A stretch of DNA of 21,186 nucleotides from Bacteroidota bacterium. GTDB taxonomy: Bacteria > Bacteroidota > Bacteroidia > Chitinophagales > Chitinophagaceae. Each line of letters opens with the position of its first letter. The stretch's first letter is position 1. Position numbers and translations under genes: made by a program. This document shows positions 1-8,360 of this stretch, piece after piece. Where the stretch lies: contig JAEZCV010000021.1 of NCBI GenBank assembly GCA_023429985.1, positions 1 through 21,186 of the forward strand. The letters are read 5' to 3'. The notes below the pieces were generated by a model. It did no database searches. It saw only the letters and a program-made list of their open reading frames with translations, and had not been told where the DNA came from.

Positions 1-32
1 GTATGAAAGGCCACTGTTCTTTGTTTTTCCAT
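1..32 (-). CDS. Possible start of a divergent gene, cut by the window edge
   Basis: An ATG at 32-30 on the minus strand opens a frame that runs off the left edge and reads MEKQRTVAFH. The product cannot be identified from ten residues. The reason to list it is a perfect TAnnTTTG box just upstream, six bases before the ATG. Such a box very close to the start codon is common in this phylum. If real, the gene is divergent from the DUF421 gene at 108. It could equally be a chance ATG. Confidence 0.35.
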   Translation of the reverse strand, partial: MEKQRTVAFH

Positions 33-38
33 TGGCGG

Positions 39-46
39 CAAAGGTA
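39..46 (-). promoter_or_regulatory. Bacteroidota -7 promoter box (TACCTTTG)
   Basis: On the minus strand this reads TACCTTTG, an exact match to the TAnnTTTG box. I see no good TTTG or TTG element 19-21 bases upstream, so only half of the promoter is supported. It would drive the partial leftward gene starting at position 32. Confidence 0.4.
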
Positions 47-107
47 GATAAAAATGAAAGTTCCGCTTGCCCGGCTTTTCAATTTGCTGTTATATTAACT
101 TTAAAGC

Positions 108-821
108 ATGGATCCCTATTTTTTGCAAAACCAGGGTATTAACTGGAAAGATCTGCTACTAGGTTCCGAAGAATGGAATTTTTTGTGGGAAACGGCCCTT
201 AGAACTTCTATTATGTTCCTGGTGATACTTACCAGCCTTCGCTTACTGGGTAAAAGAGGCGTTAAGCAACTATCTGTATTTGAACTGGTGGTTATTATTG
301 GACTGGGTTCGGCAGCCGGAGATCCCATGTTTTATAAAGATGTAGGTATTTTGCCTTCACTGATCGTTTTTGCTTTGATCATTGGGCTTTATTCCCTGGT
401 TACCCACCTGGTGGGCATGAATAAAAAGTTTGAAGACCTTGTTGAAGGGAAACCTGTCTGGCTGATTGAAGACGGTAGTTTTTCTATTGATAAATTTAAA
501 AAAGAAGTGCTGGGACAGGATGAATTTTTTGCAGAATTGAGGCTGAGAGGAATTTCGCATTTAGGACAGGTAGAAACTGCCATTCTTGAAACCAACGGTG
601 GTGTTAGCGTTTATTTTTATGAGGATAAGGAAGTAAAATTTGGACTGCCCATTATGCCCGGAATATTAAAAGAGCAAAGAATTAAAATTACTGAAAAAGA
701 TCACTACGCATGCAGTTTCTGTGGCTTCGCGACACCACTGGAACCTGCAGCAAAACATGCCTGTCCAAAATGTAAAAAGCTTAAGTGGGTGAAGGCATGG
801 AACAATAAGCGAATTACATAG
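108..821 (+). CDS. DUF421 (YetF-like) membrane protein with C-terminal zinc-ribbon-like tail
   Basis: 237 aa. The N-terminal third holds three hydrophobic segments (about 31-47, 57-75 and 82-100), followed by the conserved cytosolic DUF421 domain. That domain is recognisable from the run ISHLGQVETAILETNGGVSV (149-168), which fits the family pattern of a hydrophobic residue, LE, x, x, G, then SV. The family's biochemical role is not established; YetF-like proteins of Bacillus are linked to spore and membrane functions. The extension after about residue 195 has two CxxC pairs (C202/C205 and C219/C222) spaced like a rubredoxin or zinc ribbon, suggesting bound metal. It is the first gene of a plus-strand run continuing to murB; the gap to the next gene is 32 bases. 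The family call is firm, the metal site is inferred. Confidence 0.9.
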   Translation: MDPYFLQNQGINWKDLLLGSEEWNFLWETALRTSIMFLVILTSLRLLGKRGVKQLSVFELVVIIGLGSAAGDPMFYKDVGILPSLIVFALIIGLYSLVTHLVGMNKKFEDLVEGKPVWLIEDGSFSIDKFKKEVLGQDEFFAELRLRGISHLGQVETAILETNGGVSVYFYEDKEVKFGLPIMPGILKEQRIKITEKDHYACSFCGFATPLEPAAKHACPKCKKLKWVKAWNNKRIT

Positions 822-853
822 AATAATGAAGTGAGCGGGATAATAAAATTAAG

Positions 854-1249
854 ATGAAATCAAGAGGACTGAATTATACATTGCTTGCTGTTATTCTTGC
901 ACTGCTTTTATTTTTATTAAGCAGGCGGAATGAGCCTCGTACCAAAGAGGCATTTGACCGCAATCCTACATCCATTCATTATACCAAACATGCATTGTGC
1001 CGGATGGATTGTCGCGAGATCAGCAAATCAGATATTAAGGAGATCCTTCAACGCGGCATTATCAATTTCAACAAAAGCAATAAGTTTGATAAACCTTGTC
1101 CTACCTATGCCATACAGGGCGAAACCATGGAAGGGGAAAAGATAAGGGTAATACTTGCCCAGTGTGAAAATGAAACCCGTATCATCACATGTTATAATCT
1201 CGTAGAGGAGTTTGAATGCGATTGTCCCGGTGATAAAAAGAAGAACTAA
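854..1249 (+). CDS. Membrane-anchored DUF4258 protein, cysteine-rich
   Basis: 131 aa. Residues 8-22 form one hydrophobic segment with basic residues on both sides, so this is a signal anchor or single-pass helix of uncertain orientation. The rest matches DUF4258: a Tyr-Thr-Lys-His start (43-46), an Arg-Met pair near 50, a Cys-Arg-Glu-Ile-Ser stretch (53-57) where the family usually has Arg-Gly-Ile-Ser, then a beta-rich half. DUF4258 folds resemble small RelE/toxin-like domains, but no function is established here. Seven cysteines (49, 53, 82, 104, 113, 122, 124) are many for this length. Its TAA is followed at once, in the same frame, by the ATG of the acyltransferase gene, so translation is probably coupled. 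No antitoxin-like partner is adjacent. Confidence 0.75.
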   Translation: MKSRGLNYTLLAVILALLLFLLSRRNEPRTKEAFDRNPTSIHYTKHALCRMDCREISKSDIKEILQRGIINFNKSNKFDKPCPTYAIQGETMEGEKIRVILAQCENETRIITCYNLVEEFECDCPGDKKKN

Positions 1250-2053
1250 ATGAAAACTGTCTTAAAGCCTTTTCAACTTTTATATGTTTTATATGCAGTA
1301 ATACTTTTTGTAGTGCTGATGATTCCTGTTTTTATCTGGTCGCTTTTTGCACTGATGCTGGGTCATCCCAGGGCCGGTAATATGATCTACTATGCCTGCA
1401 TGGTGTGGGCCGATCTCTGGTGTTTTTTAATTTTCATCAGGCATAGAAATTTTTACAAAAGCAAGTCCGATGATGAAAACTCCTACATCTATGTATCTAA
1501 TCATATTTCCTACCTCGATTCTGCCATTGTTCCTAAAACCTTCCGTCATCCGGTCAGGCCATTGGGTAAAGTGGAAATGGCAAAGATTCCCGTTTTCGGA
1601 TTCATTTATAAAAACGTGATTGTTGCGGTTGACAGAAGCAGTGCCGCCAACAGGGCAAAAAGTGTAAATGAACTGAAATCGCTTTTAAAAAAAGGGATTT
1701 CAATCCTGGTATTTCCCGAAGGAACTTTTAATACCACCGGCAGGCCCTTGAAATATTTTTATGATGGTGCTTTTCGAATTGCCATTGAAACGGGAACTGC
1801 TATCAGGCCGGTGCTTTTGCTGGATACTTATGACCGGATGCGTTCTGTACTTTCATTAAATCCGGGAAGGTCAAGAGCAATTTTTCTTGAGGAGATTCCT
1901 GTAACAGGGTATACCCTGGAAGACACTGCGTTGTTAAAGGAAAAAGTATATGCAAGCATGCAGGCAGCGTTAAAAAAATATAATTATTCATGGAAGAACC
2001 AGGCTTCTGCCAATGACCAGGAGGTAACAAACCTTGAAAAGCCGGTGAATTAA
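1250..2053 (+). CDS. plsC: 1-acyl-sn-glycerol-3-phosphate acyltransferase (PlsC family)
   Basis: 267 aa. It should acylate lysophosphatidic acid at sn-2 to give phosphatidic acid, the precursor of membrane phospholipids, at the inner membrane. Visible signatures are an N-terminal hydrophobic region (about 9-37, then 50-63), the catalytic HxxxxD motif (H85 to D90 within NHISYLD), the FPEGT motif (155-159) for glycerophosphate binding, and a basic C-terminal part. Length is normal. The start is fixed by the upstream stop codon, which abuts it. Bacteroidota often carry several paralogues of this family, some acylating other lipids such as ornithine or glycine lipids, so the acceptor is not certain. 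The family call is firm. Confidence 0.88.
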   Translation: MKTVLKPFQLLYVLYAVILFVVLMIPVFIWSLFALMLGHPRAGNMIYYACMVWADLWCFLIFIRHRNFYKSKSDDENSYIYVSNHISYLDSAIVPKTFRHPVRPLGKVEMAKIPVFGFIYKNVIVAVDRSSAANRAKSVNELKSLLKKGISILVFPEGTFNTTGRPLKYFYDGAFRIAIETGTAIRPVLLLDTYDRMRSVLSLNPGRSRAIFLEEIPVTGYTLEDTALLKEKVYASMQAALKKYNYSWKNQASANDQEVTNLEKPVN

Positions 2054-2092
2054 ACATCTACGCTGCTCAACTCCTTCTTATTTTTACAGATA

Positions 2093-4531
2093 ATGTTTGC
2101 TGAAGTTATTATACCGCTGGCGCTCCCTAAAAATTATACATGGAAGATTCCTGCATCTATGGAAGCAGGTTTATTGCCGGGGTGCCGTGTGGAAGTAAAC
2201 CTTGGTAAACATAAAAAATATGCAGGCCTTGTAAAAAGAGTGCATAACGAAAAGCAGGCTTTTGAAGTGAAGGAAATACTGAACCTGCTCGATCCTGAAC
2301 CGGTGGTACAACCTTACCAGCTCGAATTCTGGAAATGGATGGCGCAATATTATATGTGTACAGAAGGAGAAGTGATGGCGGCCGCACTTCCTTCTCATTT
2401 TAAACTATCCAGCGAAACCATACTTGTTTTCAATGAAGAATATGGCGATGATTTTTCTTCGCTTGACAATAATGAATTTTTGGTGGCTGAAGCCTTATTG
2501 CTGAAGCATGAACTTAAACTTTCCGAGGTTCAGCAAATACTCGACAGCAACCATGTATACCCGATCGTAAATCGTTTGATCAGCAAACGGGTTTGTTTTG
2601 TATGGGAATCGTTAAAGCAAACATTCAATCCTAAAAAAGAAAGTTTTGTTTTACTTGATCCTGTTTATGATAATGAAGAAAAACTTTCAGAATTACTGAA
2701 TAACTGGGGACGTGCACCCAGGCAGATGGAACTTTTGCTTTCTTACCTGCATCTAATAAAATTGGAAGGAGAAGTATCAAAATCAGCTCTTTTAAAGAAG
2801 TCAGGCGCATCGGAAGCCCAGTTAAAGGGACTTACTGAAAAAGGCATTTTGAAAATAGAAAAAAGAAATGTTGACCGAATCATTTATGGGCCAAAGGATA
2901 TTAAAGTTGATTTTGAATTAAATCATTCACAGGAAGAAGCGCTGGTTAAAATTGAAAGTTATTTTTCGGAAAAACCAGTCACGCTTTTGCATGGAGTTAC
3001 ATCCAGTGGAAAAACACATGTTTATATAAAGCTGATAGAAAAATTTTTGCGAAAGGGACATCAGGTATTATACATGTTGCCGGAAATAGCACTCACTTCC
3101 CAAATCATTCGAAGGCTCCAGAAACATTTTGGTGGTTATATCGGCATTTATCATTCAAAATTCAGCCAGAATGAAAGAGTGGAGATCTGGAATAAGATCA
3201 AATCGGGTGAATTGAAAATTGTTTTAGGAGCACGTTCTTCATTATTTCTTCCATTTATTGATCTTGGTTTGATTATTTGTGATGAAGAGCATGATACATC
3301 TTACAAGCAACAAGATCCTGCCCCAAGGTATCATGGAAGGGATGCCGCCATTTATCTTGCATCCTTAACAGGTGCAAAAGTGGTTTTGGGTAGTGCCACC
3401 CCCGGGCTGGAATCTTACTTCAATGCCAGGAATGAGAAATATGGTTTTGTACAATTGCATGAAAGATTCGGGGAAGTGAAACTGCCGCAGATTGAAATTA
3501 TCGATACCCGCAAAATGAAAATTAAACCGGGTGAAAAAATTATTATTTCAGAACCCTTGTTGCAGGCTGTAATTGAAACTGTAAAGAAAGGTAAACAGGT
3601 TATATTATTCCAGAACAGGAGGGGATATGCTCCTTACCAGGTTTGCATGGTTTGCGGCTGGATTGCACAATGCCACCAGTGCGATGTAAGTCTTACCTTT
3701 CATAAGTTCACCAATAAGATGGTTTGTCATTATTGTGGAACCGTTTACCCTTCTTCAGTTAACTGCCAGTCATGCGGCAGTGCTTCGCTGGAACAAAAGA
3801 ATTTTGGTACAGAAAAGATCGAGGAGTTTTTAATCGGGAAGCTGGAGGGTGTAAATATTTCCCGCATGGACCTGGATACTGTCCGCAATAAGAATGCTCA
3901 CGATATACTGATACAGAATTTTGAAAAGAAGCGGATCGATGTTTTAGTAGGAACACAAATGGTGGTAAAAGGGCTTGACTTTGATAATGTTGACCTGGTA
4001 GGAATTATTGATGCTGATGGCCTGCTGCATTTTGCCGATTTCCGCGTGAATGAAAGAGCATTCCAAATGATGGAACAGGTAAGCGGCAGGGCAGGTAGGA
4101 GGGGTGAAGCAGGGAAGGTGATCATTCAGACTTTAAATCCGCAACACCCTGTGTTGTTGCATGTAGCAAGGCATGATTATTTGGGAATGTATAATGAAGA
4201 GATTCCCAAAAGAAAACAATTTAATTATCCACCATTCTCACGCATAATAAAGCTGCAGCTGAAACATAGAGATCGAGATGTGGTAACTGAGGGTGCTCAT
4301 ATTTTTGCTAAAAGACTGGAACCCGTTTATGGTGCCTGGATGGTAGGCCCGGCCGAGCCGGTGATCAACCGGGTAAGAAATATGTATCTTATGGAAATGC
4401 TGTTTAAACTGCCCAGGCAATCAAAAACAATTGAGCAGTGTAAACTTGATATTATTAAGCAAACTGGTATACTTTGTTCTGAACAAAAATTCAAAAGACT
4501 CATTATTGTTCCGGATGTTGACGCCTTATAA
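2093..4531 (+). CDS. priA: Primosomal protein N' (replication restart helicase PriA)
   Basis: 812 aa, normal for Bacteroidota PriA. It recognises stalled forks and D-loops, unwinds the lagging-strand arm and reloads the replicative helicase. Domains in order: N-terminal 3'-DNA-binding domain (about 1-100), winged-helix region, then superfamily 2 helicase with Walker A GVTSSGKT (301-308), DEEH box (397-400) and motif III GSATPG. The eight-cysteine double zinc site inserted in the helicase is complete (C518, C521, C527, C530, C545, C548, C558, C561). A VSGRAGRRGE motif VI follows. No truncation or frameshift is seen. The gap from plsC is 39 bases and to murB 8 bases, so it is probably cotranscribed with both. 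Confidence 0.97.
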   Translation: MFAEVIIPLALPKNYTWKIPASMEAGLLPGCRVEVNLGKHKKYAGLVKRVHNEKQAFEVKEILNLLDPEPVVQPYQLEFWKWMAQYYMCTEGEVMAAALPSHFKLSSETILVFNEEYGDDFSSLDNNEFLVAEALLLKHELKLSEVQQILDSNHVYPIVNRLISKRVCFVWESLKQTFNPKKESFVLLDPVYDNEEKLSELLNNWGRAPRQMELLLSYLHLIKLEGEVSKSALLKKSGASEAQLKGLTEKGILKIEKRNVDRIIYGPKDIKVDFELNHSQEEALVKIESYFSEKPVTLLHGVTSSGKTHVYIKLIEKFLRKGHQVLYMLPEIALTSQIIRRLQKHFGGYIGIYHSKFSQNERVEIWNKIKSGELKIVLGARSSLFLPFIDLGLIICDEEHDTSYKQQDPAPRYHGRDAAIYLASLTGAKVVLGSATPGLESYFNARNEKYGFVQLHERFGEVKLPQIEIIDTRKMKIKPGEKIIISEPLLQAVIETVKKGKQVILFQNRRGYAPYQVCMVCGWIAQCHQCDVSLTFHKFTNKMVCHYCGTVYPSSVNCQSCGSASLEQKNFGTEKIEEFLIGKLEGVNISRMDLDTVRNKNAHDILIQNFEKKRIDVLVGTQMVVKGLDFDNVDLVGIIDADGLLHFADFRVNERAFQMMEQVSGRAGRRGEAGKVIIQTLNPQHPVLLHVARHDYLGMYNEEIPKRKQFNYPPFSRIIKLQLKHRDRDVVTEGAHIFAKRLEPVYGAWMVGPAEPVINRVRNMYLMEMLFKLPRQSKTIEQCKLDIIKQTGILCSEQKFKRLIIVPDVDAL

Positions 4532-4539
4532 AATAACCT

Positions 4540-5562
4540 ATGAACTTCAGTGAAAACATTTCATTAAAAAAATATAACAGCTTTGGAATAGAAGCGAAAG
4601 CAAAATTTTTTGCCGGTTTTTCAGATAAAGCAGAACTGGATGGGTTATTGCAATCCCGGGAAGTAAAGTCCAACCCGCTTATGATACTGGGAGGTGGCAG
4701 CAATATTTTGTTAACCACTGATTTTAATGGTGTGGTTTTAAAGAATGAGATCAGGGGAATAGAAATTTTAGAAGAAACCGACGATCATGTTATATTAAAA
4801 GCAGGTGCGGGTGAGAACTGGCATGGCTTTGTTACGCATTGCGTGAATAATGGTTTTGCAGGTGTTGAAAACCTTTCTTTGATACCCGGCAATGTTGGTG
4901 CTTCTCCTATGCAGAATATTGGTGCTTATGGTGTGGAAATAAAAGATGTTTTTGAAGAATTGGAAGCATACCATATTAAAGACAGGGTAACGCATAAATT
5001 TCGCGTTGAAGATTGTGCTTTTGGCTACAGGGAAAGTGTTTTCAAGAATAAGTATAAAGGTGAATTTATTATTAACAGTGTGAGTTTCCGGTTGAATAAA
5101 AAACCGGTCATTAATACCAGTTATGGAGCCATACAACAGGAGCTTGAGAACATGGGAGTTAATGAACCTGGCATTAAAGATGTTTCACAGGCGGTGATCA
5201 ATATCAGGAGTTCTAAACTTCCCGATCCTGCAAAGGTTGGTAATGCCGGAAGTTTTTTTAAAAACCCAATGATTGATGTTGTAAAATTTGAAGCGCTCAA
5301 ATCAAACTATCCCTCTATAGTTGCCTTTCCAACAGGAGAAAGTAAAATGAAGCTTGCAGCCGGCTGGCTGATCGAGCAATGCGGCTGGAAAGGTTTCCGT
5401 AAAGGCGATGCAGGTTGCTATCCTAAACAGGCACTTGTTCTTGTTAATTATGGCAATGCATCAGGAAAAGAAATCTACCACCTCAGTGAATCCATCATTC
5501 AATCGGTGAAAGATAAATTTGGGGTTGAACTGGAGAGGGAAGTGAATGTGGTTAGGGATTAG
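4540..5562 (+). CDS. murB: UDP-N-acetylenolpyruvoylglucosamine reductase (MurB)
   Basis: 340 aa, close to the E. coli-type (type I) enzyme. It reduces UDP-GlcNAc-enolpyruvate to UDP-MurNAc with NADPH and FAD, the second committed step of peptidoglycan synthesis in the cytosol. The FAD-binding domain shows GGGSNIL (51-57) and IPGNVGASPMQNIGAYG (115-131). The active-site Tyr-Arg pair lies in GYRESVFK (Y163, R164). The proton-donating serine is S238 in GNAGSFFKNP, and the C-terminal catalytic glutamate is probably E334 in LEREV. The Tyr loop marks type I. It ends the plus-strand run and converges on the MoxR gene, with 11 bases between their stops and no obvious hairpin. Confidence 0.96.
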   Translation: MNFSENISLKKYNSFGIEAKAKFFAGFSDKAELDGLLQSREVKSNPLMILGGGSNILLTTDFNGVVLKNEIRGIEILEETDDHVILKAGAGENWHGFVTHCVNNGFAGVENLSLIPGNVGASPMQNIGAYGVEIKDVFEELEAYHIKDRVTHKFRVEDCAFGYRESVFKNKYKGEFIINSVSFRLNKKPVINTSYGAIQQELENMGVNEPGIKDVSQAVINIRSSKLPDPAKVGNAGSFFKNPMIDVVKFEALKSNYPSIVAFPTGESKMKLAAGWLIEQCGWKGFRKGDAGCYPKQALVLVNYGNASGKEIYHLSESIIQSVKDKFGVELEREVNVVRD

Positions 5563-5573
5563 GCGTCAAACCG

Positions 5574-7106
5574 TTATTGGAAATCATCTTCATCGAACTC
5601 CTCGTCAAATTCACTGCTCCGGATATTCAGCATACTGCCCATCAGGTCCTTAAATTCAACCGAAGTTTCCAGTATTTTTTTGCTGATTACAGAATAGGAG
5701 GAAAGTCCATGTAAAACAAACTCCATCAGCAAGGCCGATTCGCTTTCGTTTGCTTTTGGATAGAACTTTTTTACAAGCGCATGCAATCCATCAATACCAT
5801 ACAACTGGTTGATCTTATCCCTGTCCTTCAATCCGAAAAATAAATTCACATGGTTGCCTTTATCGAACCAGTTAATAATGGAACGGTAAGGATTTTCTTC
5901 CTGCGGTACACCTTCAGTTTTCTTTAGGGAACGTTTTTTTAATACTTCGGGATTGGGAAAATAATTGACAAATTGTGTACGAAAAGCCTTGTCGAGTAAA
6001 TTCATGGCCACCTGGTAAGGACCTTCCTGTTCGCCTTCATACACCAGTTCAATCTTTCCGGTGATGGAGGGGATGATGCCTACAAGATCGCTCACCCAGA
6101 CCTGGCTGTTTTTTTCTTTATTTAACAGGCTTCTTCTTTCCGCCGCACTCACTGCATTTTCTAAAGCAGAAATGGTGAGTCGGGCTGAAACTCCACTTTT
6201 CTTATCAACAAATTCACTGGCTCTTGCTTCAAAGGCTACTTGTTCAACAATTCTTTTTACCAGGTCGCTGACATCGATCTTTTTCTTTTGGTCTGCAGTA
6301 ATATCCGCTTCCTGTTCCGTAATAGCCAAAGCATTCTCCAGTGAACGGGGATAGTGTGTCAAAATCTGGCTTTCAATCCTGTCCTTAAGCGGCGTAACAA
6401 TAGAGCCGCGGTTGGTATAATCTTCGGGATTGGCAGTAAAAACAAAAAGAATATCAAGCGGAAGTCTCAATTTAAATCCTCTGATCTGCACATCACCTTC
6501 CTCAAGAATATTAAATAAAGCAACCTGTATTCTAGCCTGCAGGTCGGGCAATTCGTTGATAACAAAAATGCCGCGATTGGATTTTGGAATGATGCCATAA
6601 TGAATCACTCTTTCATCCGCAAAACTCAGTTTAAGGTTGGCGGCTTTAATGGGATCAATATCTCCAATAAGGTCGGCAACACTTACATCAGGTGTGGCAA
6701 GTTTTTCGCCATAACGCTGGCTGCGGTGCATCCATTCAATTAGAGTGTCTTCGCCTTTTTCATTAATGATGTCCTTTGCATATTTTGACACGGGGTTAAG
6801 TGGATCATCATTGATACCACTGCCTGTAACCACGGGAATATATTCATCCAGCAATTCGGTCATTTGCCTTGCCATTCTTGTTTTTGCCTGTCCGCGTAAA
6901 CCAAGGAACAAAATATTATGTTTGCTTAACAGCGCTCTTTCCACATCCGGAACAACAGTATCTTCATATCCAATGATCCCTGAAAAAGTTTGGGTTTGCT
7001 GCTCCAGCCTTTGAATGAGGTTGGATCTGATTTCTTCTTTTATGGAACGGGGTTGATATCCTGATTCTTTAAGTTCGCGTATGGTGTTGATTCTTTTGTA
7101 GTCCAT
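5574..7106 (-). CDS. MoxR/ChlI-like AAA+ ATPase, partner of the VWA protein
   Basis: 510 aa. An N-terminal helical lead (1-45) precedes a AAA+ core like the magnesium-chelatase I subunit and MoxR proteins: Walker A GLRGQAKT (69-76), with Ala before the Lys as is usual in MoxR proteins; Walker B reading FVINEL (181-186), with Asn where Asp is expected; sensor 1 in TANPED (224-229); a probable arginine finger in KDRIES (241-246); and a sensor-2-like arginine after about 305. A long acidic C-terminal extension ends in EFDEEFDEDDFQ. Such ATPases usually act with a VWA-domain protein as a remodelling or metal-insertion pair, and a VWA gene lies just upstream. Despite the usual label it is unlikely to be a real Mg-chelatase: no large H subunit or tetrapyrrole gene is near. 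Substrate unknown. Confidence 0.85.
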   Translation of the reverse strand: MDYKRINTIRELKESGYQPRSIKEEIRSNLIQRLEQQTQTFSGIIGYEDTVVPDVERALLSKHNILFLGLRGQAKTRMARQMTELLDEYIPVVTGSGINDDPLNPVSKYAKDIINEKGEDTLIEWMHRSQRYGEKLATPDVSVADLIGDIDPIKAANLKLSFADERVIHYGIIPKSNRGIFVINELPDLQARIQVALFNILEEGDVQIRGFKLRLPLDILFVFTANPEDYTNRGSIVTPLKDRIESQILTHYPRSLENALAITEQEADITADQKKKIDVSDLVKRIVEQVAFEARASEFVDKKSGVSARLTISALENAVSAAERRSLLNKEKNSQVWVSDLVGIIPSITGKIELVYEGEQEGPYQVAMNLLDKAFRTQFVNYFPNPEVLKKRSLKKTEGVPQEENPYRSIINWFDKGNHVNLFFGLKDRDKINQLYGIDGLHALVKKFYPKANESESALLMEFVLHGLSSYSVISKKILETSVEFKDLMGSMLNIRSSEFDEEFDEDDFQ

Positions 7107-7157
7107 TGCTTTGATTAAAACCTGATAAATTAAATACGTTCATTCATGCCTGTTGTA

Positions 7158-7178
7158 ATCATTTTCATAAAAAATGAT
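7158..7178. promoter_or_regulatory. AT-rich intercistronic hairpin between the VWA and MoxR genes
   Basis: An exact 8-base inverted repeat (ATCATTTT at 7158-7165, AAAATGAT at 7171-7178) with a 5-base loop sits two bases past the VWA stop codon, within the 73-base gap before the MoxR gene. No U-run follows on the minus strand, so it is not a standard terminator. It may protect an mRNA end or set the relative output of the two genes. The arms are AT-rich and could arise by chance. Confidence 0.35.
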
Positions 7179-7179
7179 C

Positions 7180-8277
7180 TTAATACAAGGTCTTTCTTTT
7201 CCCACTTTCAAAATCTTTAAAAATGAAAGCGCCTAATTTATCAAGACTGGCAAAATAGGCCTTACCATTATTGGTTTCGGTAAATTCATGAACAAAGCTT
7301 TGAAGGTAAGGGTCTGTTGCGATCATGAAAGTGGTAATGGGAATTTTTAATTTCCGGCACTGGGCTGCCAGGTTCAAACATCTGCTGGTGACCTTTCTGT
7401 CAAGACCGAAACTATTTTTATAATAACGCTTTCCAATTTTCAAACAGGTAGGTTTTCCGTCCGTGATCATAAAGATCTGTTTATTGGCATTCTTTCTTCT
7501 TCTTAATATATCCATTGCCAGTTCAAGTCCGGCAACCGTATTTGTATGAAATGGTCCTACCTGCAAATAAGGAAGATCTTTTATTTCAACCGGCCATGCA
7601 TCATTCCCAAAAACAACAATATCTAGTGTGTCCTTAGGATATTTTGTTGTGATCAGTTCACTCAAAGCCATGGCAACTTTCTTGGCAGGTGTGATCCTGT
7701 CCTCGCCATACAGAATCATAGAGTGCGATATATCAATCATCAACACTGTAGATGTTTGCGATTTATAATCCGTTTCGCGAATCTGCAGATCATCTTCATT
7801 CATGGTAAACGAATCCAGTCCATGATTGATCTGTGCATTGCGGATAGATTCGGTAAAATCAATTTGTTCCAGCAGGTCGCCAAACTGGAAAGGCCTGGTT
7901 TCCGGGCTCACTTCATCACCCATTCCCGGTTTATTCGTCTGGTGGTCACCGGTTTTGGTTTTTTTAAGTTTACCGAAAATTTCTTCCAGACTTTTTTTAC
8001 GAATGCCCTGTTCTGTTTTCGGAGTGATGTTTACCTGTCCTTTTTCGTGGTCATCTTTTAAATAGCCCTTCTCTTTCAATTCTTCAATAAAATCACCAAT
8101 CCCGTATTCATCATCGGTAAGTTCATATTGCTTGTCCAGTTCATTCATCCATTGCAAGGCTTCCGGCACGTCGCCACTGGTATAAGTGAGTAACTGCATG
8201 AACAGGTCGAGCAACTGTTCAAACTTTGACTTATTGTTGCTATTCGCATCGAACTTTGAAAAATGAAAACCATTCAT
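7180..8277 (-). CDS. VWA-domain (MIDAS) protein, partner of the MoxR ATPase
   Basis: 365 aa from the ATG at 8277. The first 170 residues are soluble, helical and charged. The von Willebrand A domain follows, with a complete metal-ion-dependent adhesion site: DISHS (D182, S184, S186), T247 in NTVAG and D273 in ITDGKP. No signal peptide or membrane helix is visible, so it should be cytosolic. That separates it from the membrane-bound BatA/BatB proteins and makes it more like ViaA or the chelatase D subunit. It precedes the MoxR gene, the reverse of the usual order. A GTG two codons upstream (8283) is possible; I prefer the ATG. It starts just after the terminator of the DUF2723 gene, so it needs its own promoter, which I could not place. 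Confidence 0.85.
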   Translation of the reverse strand: MNGFHFSKFDANSNNKSKFEQLLDLFMQLLTYTSGDVPEALQWMNELDKQYELTDDEYGIGDFIEELKEKGYLKDDHEKGQVNITPKTEQGIRKKSLEEIFGKLKKTKTGDHQTNKPGMGDEVSPETRPFQFGDLLEQIDFTESIRNAQINHGLDSFTMNEDDLQIRETDYKSQTSTVLMIDISHSMILYGEDRITPAKKVAMALSELITTKYPKDTLDIVVFGNDAWPVEIKDLPYLQVGPFHTNTVAGLELAMDILRRRKNANKQIFMITDGKPTCLKIGKRYYKNSFGLDRKVTSRCLNLAAQCRKLKIPITTFMIATDPYLQSFVHEFTETNNGKAYFASLDKLGAFIFKDFESGKRKTLY

Positions 8278-8323
8278 GCCCACATAATTTACAAAAGGAT
8301 TAGTTTGAAGTTACAACAAAGAA

Positions 8324-8348
8324 AAAACCCCCGCAGTGCGGAGGTTTT
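8324..8348 (-). terminator. Intrinsic terminator of the DUF2723 gene
   Basis: On the minus strand this reads AAAACCTCCGC, loop ACT, GCGGGGGTTTT. In RNA the apparent mismatch becomes a U-G wobble, giving an 11-pair stem with a GC-rich core, and the T-run extends to six. It begins 12 bases past the DUF2723 stop codon. The palindrome also has a T-run on the plus strand, but no plus-strand gene ends here. Confidence 0.88.
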
Positions 8349-8360
8349 AAAAATTGTTAA

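Noticed and set aside
4795..5136. 113-codon minus-strand open frame
   Set aside because: Antisense to the well-supported murB; aromatic-rich product without a recognisable domain.
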